Made by a program: the position numbers and the translations under genes
NCBI GenBank assembly: GCA_902362375.1
Contig: CABIVS010000001.1
Location: 47,820-111,819 of the forward strand
Direction: 5' to 3'
DNA length: 64,000 nt
Source of the DNA: Bacteroidaceae bacterium
GTDB taxonomy: Bacteria; Bacteroidota; Bacteroidia; Bacteroidales; Bacteroidaceae
Shown: piece by piece, positions 52,127 to 61,965 of the stretch
Numbering within the stretch: position 1 is the stretch's first letter
Layout: each line of letters begins with the position of its first letter
Notes under the pieces: generated by a model
Seen by the model: the letters and a program-made list of their open reading frames with translations, nothing else
What the model was told of the DNA's origin: nothing
Database searches by the model: none

Positions 52127-53113
52127 TCAATCCTCACCCAACACGAAATCATGCTTTTCCGGATAACTGAAGGTATTGTCTATCATCCAACGGCCTTTAT
52201 AAATCTTGGCTCCGTCCATTTTGAAAAGTTCTTCTCCCTTCTCATTTACAAGTCCTTCTGCCCACCACTCTTCAGTCGGTTTCAACATCAGGATTCCATC
52301 CGGTCCGTTGCAGATACTTTTTATATCGGCTATGCTATACACTTTCTCGCAGGTCGGAACATCCGTAGAAATATCAAACTTATAAACTGCCGAAGCCGCT
52401 GTCAACCATAATTTATCTTCTTCACCATACACCGGGAACAAATCATGTCCTCCAGATTCCTTGTCGAAGGTATATATACGTGTCTGATTAGTAAGTTGCG
52501 GATTATTCCGATTTCCATTATAATTCATACGGAACAAAGCTGTTACACCCGCCTGTATGGTAGCCGTAGCATAGATACATTCTCTTTCCTTATCCCAGAC
52601 TACATTATGGGCATTACCCAGTTTTATGGTATTAGCTTTCATTCCTAATACTTTTACCGTATCTACTACAAAGGTATTGATTTCACCGGATTTCGACTCT
52701 GCCGTAACGATATTTCCATCCGGCAAAATTTCTGCAGAATGCGGGTTCTGTCCACAGTTTGCATAAAACATTAATTTATGGTCTGACAAGCGAATTAAAG
52801 CTACCGCCCCACCGGAAGCAGTCATTAGAATATAGCGTTTATTAAATACCGGTTTTACTTCGCTCGGATTAATAAACCAATCCTGATGTGCCGAAGGAAC
52901 ACGAGCAGTATAAGGATCCCAACTCCATACATTACGTTGGGTTTCTGCATCTCTTATCACAATAGCACGTTTTGTTTGCTCTGCCAAAACATATGCCTTT
53001 GCGGGAAGCTGAAACGATTCATTTTTCACAATCGGAGCTGCGTCGTCATCTGAACAAGCACCTAAAGCTATATTAAAGCCTAAAAAAAGAGCTAATAAAC
53101 TGATCTTCTTCAT
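52127..53113 (-). CDS. Beta-propeller lipoprotein (DUF6528-like)
   Basis: A 328-residue lipoprotein (lipobox LGAC, Cys19, then SDDDAAP). The remainder reads as repeated propeller blades: VWSWDPYTARVPSAHQDWF, YILMTASGGAVALIRLSDHKLMFYANCGQNPHSAEILPDGNIVTAES, GNAHNVVWDKERECIYATATIQAGVTALF, GGHDLFPVYGEEDKLWLTAASAVYKFD. Proteins of this kind (annotated DUF6528 in Bacteroides) accompany PULs; function is not known. Binding of substrate or a lyase-like activity are both possible. It lies between the GH71/99-like and the agarase-like genes. Confidence 0.68.
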   Translation of the reverse strand: MKKISLLALFLGFNIALGACSDDDAAPIVKNESFQLPAKAYVLAEQTKRAIVIRDAETQRNVWSWDPYTARVPSAHQDWFINPSEVKPVFNKRYILMTASGGAVALIRLSDHKLMFYANCGQNPHSAEILPDGNIVTAESKSGEINTFVVDTVKVLGMKANTIKLGNAHNVVWDKERECIYATATIQAGVTALFRMNYNGNRNNPQLTNQTRIYTFDKESGGHDLFPVYGEEDKLWLTAASAVYKFDISTDVPTCEKVYSIADIKSICNGPDGILMLKPTEEWWAEGLVNEKGEELFKMDGAKIYKGRWMIDNTFSYPEKHDFVLGED

Positions 53114-53174
53114 TGTAGTAACTATTTCAAATTATATTTTCTTTTTCTATCAAAATCTCGATAAACTATCCTAC

Positions 53175-54713
53175 TCATTGCTTGGCATCATAATAATCAA
53201 TCAATGGATATACAGCCAAGTTCAGTTGTCGTACATATGAGAGGAAGGATCCATAGGGTTCATATTCCAGCGAAACGATTCCTTTATTTGAGGCACTGCC
53301 ATCCGAAGCATAACCATCGTTGTATTCAAAATGTACCCATCCAACACAATTCTGCGTTTCAAGTAAACGAAGACAGAAATTCTGATGAAATTCTCCTCTG
53401 TTCTTTTGTGTACGGACAAGCCAACCACCGCCTTCAGTATTTACATATTTAACCCCTTGATAACTGGCATCCTCTGCTTTCGTATAAAATTCTGATACCA
53501 GAAATGGCTTCGCACCACACCATACTTTCAAATTAGCAAGGAAGTCGGTTTCGGGTTGCCAACGTCCATAGTAATTAACAGAAACAACATCACAGTAACG
53601 GGCACAAGCTTCTACCACTTTCTGGTTATATTTGCTCCAGTCATGAAGACGCGTACCTAAGATCAAATGCTCCGCATCATGGCGGCGAACAGTTGTTGTG
53701 GCTAACTGATAATAATAATCAGAAACAGCTCCACGAAAGTCTTCCTGATCTTTCTTGCTTATTGCCGCCGAAGAAGCAATCCCTCTTTCTTGCATAAACT
53801 TCTCCGCATAAATCCGGGCAGCTTTATAACGATCGGGCAAGGATAGAAAATGCTTCAACTCAATTCCCTTTACTGGATCACCATTCTGGTAACTTGCAAA
53901 CGGCAATTCATTATCAAGATAATATCCGATAAAATGTTTATCACCTGCAAACAATGCTGATTTCTCCTGTACAAGATTATCAATATATGCTGCAAATGTG
54001 GGTTCGAAAAGAAGAACCAGACGATTATATTTATCATCATCAAAAGCATATCCCAAATTCTTAGTCATATCCCACATAAAAGTGCGGAGTAGATACAGCG
54101 TTTCCGCATAAGCAATTTTCTGTGTCTTCGGAGTCAACAGATTGGCACGTACCGCTACGGGAAATGCTTCAATACGGTTTGAACCATATGAGATATAGTT
54201 TATATGATTGTCAGCCAACATTTTACCAGTCACCTCACTCCATCGGGCTTCACTTCCATATTTTGTAATGAAAGCTTTCTGGTGAGCTGTAGACTCCCCT
54301 GGACGAACATGCTGAATTCCATGCAAAATAACAGCTCCATTATCTGGATCAAGCAGGTAAGCTCGTCCTCCACAATAGGCAACCCGGAAGAACCCTTCTT
54401 TTCCTGTTACAGAAGAAGGTTGCAACCCGATCCGTCCTCCCCATGCAGTCCTGCTATAATCTCCCGAAGGAGCGTATCGGTTCATATTATCAATGATACG
54501 GGTCTCACGGGAATCTGCAGTAGTCCACGATTGAAAAGTCCCATTCTGCCACTTTCTATACTCTACATTCAGATAAGTATACTCATCTGCTGGAGTAGTA
54601 GGAGTTTCTGGTTCTGAAGGTTCTTCTGCACTGCCAGAACAACTTATTGCGAACAATAATATCAAACTGGCTAAACAAAAAGAGCAAAAATACCTGTATG
54701 TATGTTTTTCCAT
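53175..54713 (-). CDS. Agarase-like (GH50/GH86-type) glycosidase lipoprotein
   Basis: A 512-residue lipoprotein. I chose ATG at 54713 (MEKHTYRYFCSFCLASLILLFAISC) because it begins a perfect lipoprotein signal, with Cys25; the longer frame adds 26 residues without sense. A beta domain (about 40-130) is followed by a TIM barrel with the clan GH-A glutamates: acid/base E269 in GYYLDNELPF and nucleophile E408 in LVSEFYTKAED. Similarity to beta-agarases is general, and a gut Bacteroides PUL may use it on another beta-galactan. It belongs to the PUL 2 operon. Confidence 0.65.
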   Translation of the reverse strand: MEKHTYRYFCSFCLASLILLFAISCSGSAEEPSEPETPTTPADEYTYLNVEYRKWQNGTFQSWTTADSRETRIIDNMNRYAPSGDYSRTAWGGRIGLQPSSVTGKEGFFRVAYCGGRAYLLDPDNGAVILHGIQHVRPGESTAHQKAFITKYGSEARWSEVTGKMLADNHINYISYGSNRIEAFPVAVRANLLTPKTQKIAYAETLYLLRTFMWDMTKNLGYAFDDDKYNRLVLLFEPTFAAYIDNLVQEKSALFAGDKHFIGYYLDNELPFASYQNGDPVKGIELKHFLSLPDRYKAARIYAEKFMQERGIASSAAISKKDQEDFRGAVSDYYYQLATTTVRRHDAEHLILGTRLHDWSKYNQKVVEACARYCDVVSVNYYGRWQPETDFLANLKVWCGAKPFLVSEFYTKAEDASYQGVKYVNTEGGGWLVRTQKNRGEFHQNFCLRLLETQNCVGWVHFEYNDGYASDGSASNKGIVSLEYEPYGSFLSYVRQLNLAVYPLIDYYDAKQ

Positions 54714-54827
54714 ATTACTTTCAGTTAATGTTAGTATCGTGTACGAGACATTCATCTCGTACACAACAACTAACCTCTTATCCCTATACAATCCACCTGT
54801 TTCAATACATTGCGAACGGGAGCATCT

Positions 54828-56369
54828 TTACTTCTTTTGGGGGAATTTGATTTCAACAGTCATTACTCGGGCAGTTGCATTATTGGAAACCAAATCCTTA
54901 GGTTCCGTTATATTAATAACTTTCATAACTCCAATTCTTCCTCCACCTGCTGTAGAAGAACTTCCTGTGCGGAAGGCTATAATATTTCCAACAGCAATAG
55001 GATCCAACAGACTTTGAGTTATACTACTTGAAAGTATTTCCGAAGAAATAGAAGTCACAGTTGCATTCTCATAATCAAAGTTAGATAATATAGCAAAACG
55101 TGTTAAGTTTTTCACCTTTATAGCCGACAGTTTACCAGTAGACCCGGAAAACTCACTATCCTTTCCTGTATTATCCATAGAGTATAAGCGAGGAGTACCT
55201 GCCGCCCCAAAACAATAGAATTTAAAGTCTATATTCTTCGCATTAGCCTCATTAGCGATTGCATAATCAACAGAGTATGTTTTCAAATCATTCAAAGACA
55301 CCATTCCAAATGCATCCGGATATTTCTCATGTGCATTATTAGCAAGAGGCTGGCTACCTACATTCAGTGTAGCAACCTCCATATTAACATACGCTTTCAC
55401 ATAGCCTGTTGCTTCTTTGCCTTCTCTTCCATCAGAGACTACTACCTTAAGTTTTGAAGTAGCTTCGGTAAAATCTATTTCCGGAGCATAATTCAAAGTA
55501 TGTTCTCCACTTCTAGTTTCACGCAAGGCCTCAACTTCCGCTCCATTTTCAATACGGTAAATTACAACCTCGTGCACTCCACGTACTGACTCTATCTGCA
55601 TAGATACTCCTTTTTTAGCATCAGTACCTGCAAAAATTGCGGATTCTGTTAAGGTCAAAGAAGGTCCGGGGATAGTTTTATAAGTTACAGGTAACGTTGA
55701 AATCGTAATATAACCATAGGTATCTTCCGCTTTTACTTTAAAACCTCTGTCGCCTTCTTTATAATTAATCATTTCGTCAAACGTGTACTCTTTCTCCCCA
55801 CTCAAATTTATCGTTCCTTTCGCTTCCTGTCCACTAGCCGAAACCAAATACATTTCAACTGTTTTCAAACCAGCCTCCGAAGTTATTTTAAATGTAGTAC
55901 GAGGAATAGTAGGATTCTCATCCATTTCATCATAGATAATCTCTTCCGGATCAAAAGTGATAACCGGACGTTCTACCACATCAGTCACAGATATGGGCAG
56001 TGTTCCTGTGATAGCATGATTCAGTTTATCAGTCGCTTCAATAATAAATGCCTGATAATTTGCATTATATTCTAAGTTTTCCGACAAACTATAAGAGTTC
56101 GGATTAAAAAAATCCGTGACAGTCTTATACTCAACAGTACCCTCTACAGTCTGGATTTTCATCGTTACGCTCTGCAATCCAGCCTGGGACTTGATTACAG
56201 CTACTACTGGCAGATTGTCGACTTTATTCAAATCAACATCCAATTGTTCCATCGGGAATTTGATAACAGGAGCAGACGCATTAGGATCAATGCCTTCATT
56301 GTCGTCGCCGCAAGCTACTAAGTTTAAACAAAGCCCGATTAATAAGATGGTATATAATTTACGAATCAT
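54828..56369 (-). CDS. Surface glycan-binding lipoprotein with Ig-like repeats
   Basis: A 513-residue lipoprotein (lipobox LVAC, Cys20, followed by GDDNEG, typical of surface export). Four related Ig-like segments follow, with repeated PVITFDPEEI / PVIKFPMEQL / PSLTLTESAI starts and SxAGLxxVxM motifs (SQAGLQSVTMKIQT, SEAGLKTVEMYLVS, SVRGVHEVVIYRI). The C-terminal 150 residues form another beta domain, with FYCFGAAGTPRLYSMDNTG. No enzyme motif is present. Placed after SusD and FAS1 genes, it fits a SusE/F-like surface glycan-binding protein. Confidence 0.75.
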   Translation of the reverse strand: MIRKLYTILLIGLCLNLVACGDDNEGIDPNASAPVIKFPMEQLDVDLNKVDNLPVVAVIKSQAGLQSVTMKIQTVEGTVEYKTVTDFFNPNSYSLSENLEYNANYQAFIIEATDKLNHAITGTLPISVTDVVERPVITFDPEEIIYDEMDENPTIPRTTFKITSEAGLKTVEMYLVSASGQEAKGTINLSGEKEYTFDEMINYKEGDRGFKVKAEDTYGYITISTLPVTYKTIPGPSLTLTESAIFAGTDAKKGVSMQIESVRGVHEVVIYRIENGAEVEALRETRSGEHTLNYAPEIDFTEATSKLKVVVSDGREGKEATGYVKAYVNMEVATLNVGSQPLANNAHEKYPDAFGMVSLNDLKTYSVDYAIANEANAKNIDFKFYCFGAAGTPRLYSMDNTGKDSEFSGSTGKLSAIKVKNLTRFAILSNFDYENATVTSISSEILSSSITQSLLDPIAVGNIIAFRTGSSSTAGGGRIGVMKVINITEPKDLVSNNATARVMTVEIKFPQKK

Positions 56370-56396
56370 AATAAACTCATTTTAATGTAATACTGA

Positions 56397-57005
56397 TTAT
56401 TTCTGGTAATAACAATATTTCTCGAAGATATGAATGACACCATTCGTCGGCAAAATATTACTAGTTTTGGCATTACGCTGAGGTGATTTGCCATTACTAC
56501 CCGTTTCATTCACCAAGATCTTGCCTACGGCAGCCTGCCACGGGTTCTTCCAGACAGACATTGTCATCAATCCCTTTTCCCCGGGAAGCATCGTCAAAAC
56601 AAACATAGCTTCCACCTGCAGTTGACCATAGGAACTGTATTCACCATCTACAATATGGTATAAAAGCATATTTTTCACCGTTTCTTTATCACAGTCCGTA
56701 ATAGAGGCTATCCCCGGAAAGGCATTTTCACGGTATGATTGCATTGCCGTATTATTCAAAGCCAAATAAGTGTATTTATTTTCGGTTTGAGTATAATAAT
56801 CCTTCAAACCTGTATACTCTATAGCGGTAGTAAATTCAGAGAACATATCCTGATGATCCTGAAAATACTCCCAAGCTGTTACATTTACATGAGGATCATC
56901 TACTGATGCTTCATAATCATAATTCTTCTGCAATTCCAAGTCACACCCAGCTAGCGCAATAACGCTCAAGCAAAAGAAAAGCGTTCTATATATTGTCTTT
57001 TTCAT
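56397..57005 (-). CDS. Fasciclin (FAS1) domain lipoprotein
   Basis: A 202-residue lipoprotein; the start at 57005 (MKKTIYRTLFFCLSVIALAGC) gives a correct lipobox, while the longer frame runs into susD. One FAS1 domain follows: H1 region YTYLALNNTAMQSYREN, the H-x-V-x-G core LLYHIVDGEYSS and H2 region NILPTNGVIHIFEKY. FAS1 domains mediate adhesion; in PULs they may bind glycan or other surface proteins. It lies 13 bp after susD, where surface glycan-binding proteins usually are, so that role is inferred. Confidence 0.8.
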   Translation of the reverse strand: MKKTIYRTLFFCLSVIALAGCDLELQKNYDYEASVDDPHVNVTAWEYFQDHQDMFSEFTTAIEYTGLKDYYTQTENKYTYLALNNTAMQSYRENAFPGIASITDCDKETVKNMLLYHIVDGEYSSYGQLQVEAMFVLTMLPGEKGLMTMSVWKNPWQAAVGKILVNETGSNGKSPQRNAKTSNILPTNGVIHIFEKYCYYQK

Positions 57006-57018
57006 CGTTTCAATCTTT

Positions 57019-58479
57019 TTAATTGTTACCATAATATGCATTCTGAGTTATCTTCGGATTCTCCAATATGTGAGAATAATGAATCGGGAACAGCTCATTT
57101 CCATCCTGACTCATGCCATTAATAGGCTTCATCACTTCTTTCCATTTCCCTGTACGTAACAAGTCGAACCAACGACGGCCTTCACCCACTAACTCTACCT
57201 GCCGTTCACGCAGAATATAATTAATGACTTCATCTTCCGATGCAAAACTAAGTGCAGTAGGAGTAACCAGTCCGGCACGGTCACGTACTTTCTTCACTAA
57301 ATCCAAAGCTTCTTCCCATTTTCCTAAACGGGCACGTGCTTCGGCCTGCAATAACAACATATCCGTGTAGCGATAAATAGGATAAGCAACCTCACAAGTC
57401 TTATTTAATGAGTTACTAATATCACCGGCCATATATTTACGTAATTCGTTTCCATTCTGATAATCTTTCACAGTATAAGCTTTACGTAAATCACCCTGCA
57501 TATCCGGTTCATTGAAAACACTCATCAACTTATCCGACAAAACGGCAGCACGGTTACCAGAGCCGGAGAACCATTGATACATATAACTATAACCATTGGT
57601 TCCCACTTCATCCATATTAAAATGAATCAGGAAAATAAACTCTTTTGTAGAATACTCATCATTTTCCGGAGTATCATCCGATGGCTTGTTATTCAATTCC
57701 TCTGTGAACATTGTATGCCAAGTTTGAATAGAGGGTTCAAAATCTACCAGACGCCCTTTGGAAGATTTTATATCAGCCATCTTATCAATGGTCTGATCAG
57801 CCAAATTATATTGCTCTGTCCACATATAAACATCAGCCATGATGGCCCAAACGCCACAGATAGAGATACGCTTGCGTTCGTAATTTTTGTTACGGTTAAT
57901 CAGACTCTCCGCTTTCTTCAGATCCGGAAGAATTACATTATCAATAATATAATTCTTATCTGTACGTTCCTTGTAAATAGCCTCCGAATACTTTTCAGTA
58001 GGTTCTATAAACAAAGGTACGTCTCCCCAGACACGGATAGCATAGAAGTAGGACAAAGCACGTAGCGCATACGCTTGTCCGAGGTAATCGTTACGGTCTG
58101 CCACGTCGGGCATACTGATATTAGGAACATATTTGATGGCCAGATTGGTCTGGTTAATCATCTGATACAAGGTTGTCCATTTCGCACATTTCTCGTCCGT
58201 AGACATCAGGTTATTAATCACACGTGCCTGATCGGCCATCACCGGTGCTCCGGGAGCTACGTTATCCGAACGGAATTCACCCCAATAAAAATAATTCTCG
58301 CGTAAAGTGGAACGCAGCAATCCGTAGATTTCATTTATACCTGCCTTAGCATCACGAGCGGTCTGCCACATGTCACCTGCCGGGATTTCACTCACCGGTT
58401 CCTCATTCAGAAAGTCTGAACAGCTATTCAATGATAGAGCCAGGCATACAGCTCCAACAAAATATTTTATATTCTTCAT
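57019..58479 (-). CDS. SusD/RagB-family lipoprotein of PUL 2
   Basis: A 486-residue SusD homologue with lipobox LNSC (Cys20). Family blocks: FLNEEPVSEIPAGDMWQTARDAKAGINEIYGLLR, GQAYALRALSYFYAIRVWGDVPLFIEP, YRYTDMLLLQAEARARLGKWEEALDLVKKVRDRAGL and RQVELVGEGRRWFDLLRTGKWKEVM. It ends FPIHYSHILENPKITQNAYY. It pairs with the SusC homologue 13 bp upstream to import PUL 2 oligosaccharides. Confidence 0.92.
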   Translation of the reverse strand: MKNIKYFVGAVCLALSLNSCSDFLNEEPVSEIPAGDMWQTARDAKAGINEIYGLLRSTLRENYFYWGEFRSDNVAPGAPVMADQARVINNLMSTDEKCAKWTTLYQMINQTNLAIKYVPNISMPDVADRNDYLGQAYALRALSYFYAIRVWGDVPLFIEPTEKYSEAIYKERTDKNYIIDNVILPDLKKAESLINRNKNYERKRISICGVWAIMADVYMWTEQYNLADQTIDKMADIKSSKGRLVDFEPSIQTWHTMFTEELNNKPSDDTPENDEYSTKEFIFLIHFNMDEVGTNGYSYMYQWFSGSGNRAAVLSDKLMSVFNEPDMQGDLRKAYTVKDYQNGNELRKYMAGDISNSLNKTCEVAYPIYRYTDMLLLQAEARARLGKWEEALDLVKKVRDRAGLVTPTALSFASEDEVINYILRERQVELVGEGRRWFDLLRTGKWKEVMKPINGMSQDGNELFPIHYSHILENPKITQNAYYGNN

Positions 58480-58492
58480 ACGATATTTTCAA

Positions 58493-61400
58493 TTAAAAGT
58501 TAGCAGAAAAACCAATACCATATTCTCTCTTTCTCGGATAACGATAAGAGTCTTTACCTACCTGCAAAGGATTACTTGTAGAGAATTCAGGATCGAATCC
58601 CGAATAGTTGGTCCATGTCAATGCATTGTTTATAAAAGCGTAGATGTTTATATTCTTCAACATCAGCTTCTTTATCCAGTTTTCAGGAAGATCATAGGCT
58701 ATACGTACGTTCTGCAAACGGATAAATGAAGCATCTTCCAAATAGAACGAGTTACCCATACGCGCATTGTTGAAATCATCGTTATACGGACGCGGATAGA
58801 TGGCCTGATCGCCCGGATGCAACCACATATTATGAATGACTTCCGGTGAAGGAGTGGTTCCGGTATATTTGAACATATTACGATTATGTTCGGCAGCGTT
58901 ATAAATCTGTCCTCCCAAAGAATAATAGAATCCCAAATACAAGCTTACGCTTTTCCAAGTCACGGTTGTATTCAAACCACCGGTCACATCAGGCATGGCA
59001 TTACCAATCACCATACGGTCATTATCATCAATCACACCATCACGAGTTCCTTCCGGCTCTTCCCAGTTGTAATCTCCACCACGGAACGGTTTGCCGTTCG
59101 GTAACGTTTTCTGGCGGATATCACCTACATATTCCTTTCCATTCAATAAATACTTGTATTGGAATACACCATTTTCAAATACCGGAGTCAGTTGTTCCCA
59201 TTTATCTGTAAAAGCGTTCGATTCGTCGTAAGCAAAGATACCGGCGCTTTTAAATCCATAGAAGTCACCTACACGGCCGCCTTCTTGCATCCACCAGATA
59301 TCACCTTCCATATATGCCTTACCTTCAGACAGTTTCTCAATGCGGTTGATATTTCTGGAGATATTGAAAGAAGCATTCCACTTCCAGTCCTTTGTGCGGA
59401 TAATATCACCGGTAACGGCAATTTCAAAACCGCGGTTATTCATCTCACCGACGTTTGTCTTCATATATGCAAAACCGGATTCTTTAGGCAATTGGTAGTT
59501 TGCCAACAGACCGTCTGTATATTTATCGTAGTAATCGGCAGTAATCGTCAAACGGCTATTCCAGAAATTCAAGTCCAAACCAAGGTTGAACTGTTTGGTT
59601 TCCTCCCATTTCAGGTTGTCTTTACCGATACGGGTCGGAATAACACCACCCACTCCGTCATAGATAGAATTCGGAGAATAAGAATAAATATAGTCATAGT
59701 TTCCGATCGCTTCATTACCCGTAATACCATAACTTACACGTATCTTACCATCTTCCAGGAATTTCTTCGAGAACTTCATGAACTTCTCATCAGAGAAACG
59801 CCATCCCACTGACACTGACGGGAAATTTCCCCATTTGTTTTCTTCCGCGAAACGGGAAGAACCGTCACGACGCATATTCGCTGTAAACAGGTATTTTCCC
59901 AGATAATCATACGTCACACGTGCAAAGACAGAAGCCATGGAGTGATTGCTCAAGGTAGATCCCGTAGAAGACAAATCCAAATTAGCAGCAAAGGCATTCA
60001 TCGTATAAATAAAGTCGGTGGATGAATTCAAACCTACAAAGGTTTCATTTTCATAACGCCATTGTTGAGCACTGACACCCACCATTGCGCTGAAATTATG
60101 TCCCTTGATCTTACGTGCATAAGTGATGAAATCTTCATTCATCCAGTTCCAGTTCAAGTAATTATAAGAATAGCCCTTATTCTGTTTCTGCCATTCATCG
60201 GTGATAAGACTCGGTTCGAGTTTTTTGCGCTTGTCCAGATAGAAGTTGGCATTGATATTGGCTCTGAACTTCAGATATTTGTTGAATTTGATTTCAAAGA
60301 ACTGGAAAAAGTTCGCCTTATAAGAGTCTGTAAAGTCAGTTGTATAATTAACCTGTGCAATAGGGTTCTTCTGACCATTAAACACTCCAACCAAAGAGCC
60401 ATCCGGATAATAAGTATTGAAATAAGGGCGACGAGTCAATACCGCACTCAATAATGTACCTTCATTCAGACCTTTCTTCTTAGAATAAGTCAAAGAAATA
60501 CGGCTACCCATATTCATCCAGTCTGTCGGTGAATAATCGGAGTTGATACGAGTATTTAATCTTTGAAAACCGGTATTGGAAATAATACCTTTCTCGTTAT
60601 AATAACCGGTATTGATGAAATATTTCAGTTTCTTCGTACCGCCACCTACGCTGATATCCACCTGATCTTTCTGCGCAGTGCTCGTAATCATATCCAGATA
60701 ATCATTGTCTACATTGAAGAAAGAGTTCAACGGATCATTCAGTATATCACTACTTTCGTCAGGATTACCTCCGCCGTATGTTTCAAAATACTCTTTGCGG
60801 TACTGGTCGTACAACAGACGCTCTTTGCGATTTGCCTGTGGCACCTTATGAGACAATGTACCCCATGAGTGATTATACTTGATATCAATACGGGCTTTAC
60901 CTTCCTGACCGCTCTTAGTAGTGATAATAATCACACCGTTAGCCGAACGGGAACCGTAGATAGCTGCAGAAGCAGCATCTTTCAAAATCTCCATAGAAGT
61001 AATATCATTGGTATTGATACCGTCGATACTTTCCAAAGGCACACCATCTACAATATAAAGAGGAGTCACTCCTTCGGCGGAGAAAGTGGAAGTACCACGA
61101 ATTTTAATAGAAGAAGACTCACCGGGCTGTCCCGAACCTGACACTACCTGTACACCGGCAGTAGTACCTTGCAGTGCTTCAAAAACATTAGTAGCCATTT
61201 TCTGCTCAATAGCCTCACTTGAGATGGAAGTAATAGCTCCCGTCACATCACGCTTTTTCATCGTACCATAACCCACTACCACTACTTCGTCCAGTAACTT
61301 AGAGTTCTCTTCAAGCGTAATATTCATTGATTTATCTTTCACTACTACCTCTTTAGGGGTATATCCCATGAATGATACAGTCAAAGTAACTCCCTTCTTT

Positions 61401-61630
61401 GAAACATTCAATGAGAAATTACCATCTAAATCCGTAATTGTCCCATTAGATGTTCCTTTCTCCATCACGTTAGCGCCAGGCAAAGGAAATCCTGTTTTAT
61501 CCACAACAACTCCCTTCACTGCAAACCCGCCTTGAGCATAAGCCGGATGGACAAGGAAAAGGAGACTCAAGGAAATCAAAAGAAACGACTGCAACAACCG
61601 CACTTTTGTCCTACTCTGCAAATTTTTCAT
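58493..61630 (-). CDS. SusC/RagA-family TonB-dependent transporter of PUL 2
   Basis: A 1045-residue receptor from ATG 61630 (MKNLQSRTKVRLLQSFLL), which gives a proper signal peptide; a longer frame starts at 61675. It shows a carboxypeptidase-regulatory-like domain (GFAVKGVVVDKTGFPLPGANVMEKGTSNGTITDLDGNFSL), a TonB-box region (LLDEVVVVGYGTMKKRDVTGAI), the plug (MEILKDAASAAIYGSRSANGVIIITTKSG) and the barrel, ending YGIGFSANF. It is the first gene of the PUL 2 operon. A long leader of about 250 nt follows the predicted -7 box. Confidence 0.92.
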   Translation of the reverse strand: MKNLQSRTKVRLLQSFLLISLSLLFLVHPAYAQGGFAVKGVVVDKTGFPLPGANVMEKGTSNGTITDLDGNFSLNVSKKGVTLTVSFMGYTPKEVVVKDKSMNITLEENSKLLDEVVVVGYGTMKKRDVTGAITSISSEAIEQKMATNVFEALQGTTAGVQVVSGSGQPGESSSIKIRGTSTFSAEGVTPLYIVDGVPLESIDGINTNDITSMEILKDAASAAIYGSRSANGVIIITTKSGQEGKARIDIKYNHSWGTLSHKVPQANRKERLLYDQYRKEYFETYGGGNPDESSDILNDPLNSFFNVDNDYLDMITSTAQKDQVDISVGGGTKKLKYFINTGYYNEKGIISNTGFQRLNTRINSDYSPTDWMNMGSRISLTYSKKKGLNEGTLLSAVLTRRPYFNTYYPDGSLVGVFNGQKNPIAQVNYTTDFTDSYKANFFQFFEIKFNKYLKFRANINANFYLDKRKKLEPSLITDEWQKQNKGYSYNYLNWNWMNEDFITYARKIKGHNFSAMVGVSAQQWRYENETFVGLNSSTDFIYTMNAFAANLDLSSTGSTLSNHSMASVFARVTYDYLGKYLFTANMRRDGSSRFAEENKWGNFPSVSVGWRFSDEKFMKFSKKFLEDGKIRVSYGITGNEAIGNYDYIYSYSPNSIYDGVGGVIPTRIGKDNLKWEETKQFNLGLDLNFWNSRLTITADYYDKYTDGLLANYQLPKESGFAYMKTNVGEMNNRGFEIAVTGDIIRTKDWKWNASFNISRNINRIEKLSEGKAYMEGDIWWMQEGGRVGDFYGFKSAGIFAYDESNAFTDKWEQLTPVFENGVFQYKYLLNGKEYVGDIRQKTLPNGKPFRGGDYNWEEPEGTRDGVIDDNDRMVIGNAMPDVTGGLNTTVTWKSVSLYLGFYYSLGGQIYNAAEHNRNMFKYTGTTPSPEVIHNMWLHPGDQAIYPRPYNDDFNNARMGNSFYLEDASFIRLQNVRIAYDLPENWIKKLMLKNINIYAFINNALTWTNYSGFDPEFSTSNPLQVGKDSYRYPRKREYGIGFSANF

Positions 61631-61814
61631 AACTAGAATAAAATTAAATTGGTTAATTATCAAGGTTTCACTCACTACTTAATTAATTAGGAGAAATACA
61701 TTGGTTCTCTCCCGTAAGATGTTATCTTTTATTTATTACACGGATGATTGTCTTTCATAATACTATACAATAATTATTATATTAGAATAAAGATTATATC
61801 ATACTCGGTCTGCT

Positions 61815-61838
61815 AAATAAAAGTGTGTGCGGACACAC
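61815..61838 (-). terminator. Terminator of the PUL 2 HTCS gene
   Basis: On the minus strand GTGTGT-CCGC-ACACAC is followed by TTTTATTT. It lies 128 bp after the HTCS stop codon. Confidence 0.65.
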
Positions 61839-61883
61839 CTAATTAAAGAAAACTCAAGTACAAGCTGGCATGATCCAACGCCA

Positions 61884-61891
61884 CAAAAGTA
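61884..61891 (-). promoter_or_regulatory. Predicted -7 box upstream of PUL 2 susC
   Basis: On the minus strand a perfect TACTTTTG. It lies upstream of the HTCS terminator hairpin, so either transcripts pass the hairpin or the box is fortuitous. No -33 TTTG is visible, which fits an activator-dependent promoter. Confidence 0.4.
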
Positions 61892-61965
61892 TCGCATTTG
61901 AGCATATTGCACCCTATCGAATTGTTCGTTTTATCTAGTCTAAAAATTCAGATGACTTATTTTAA

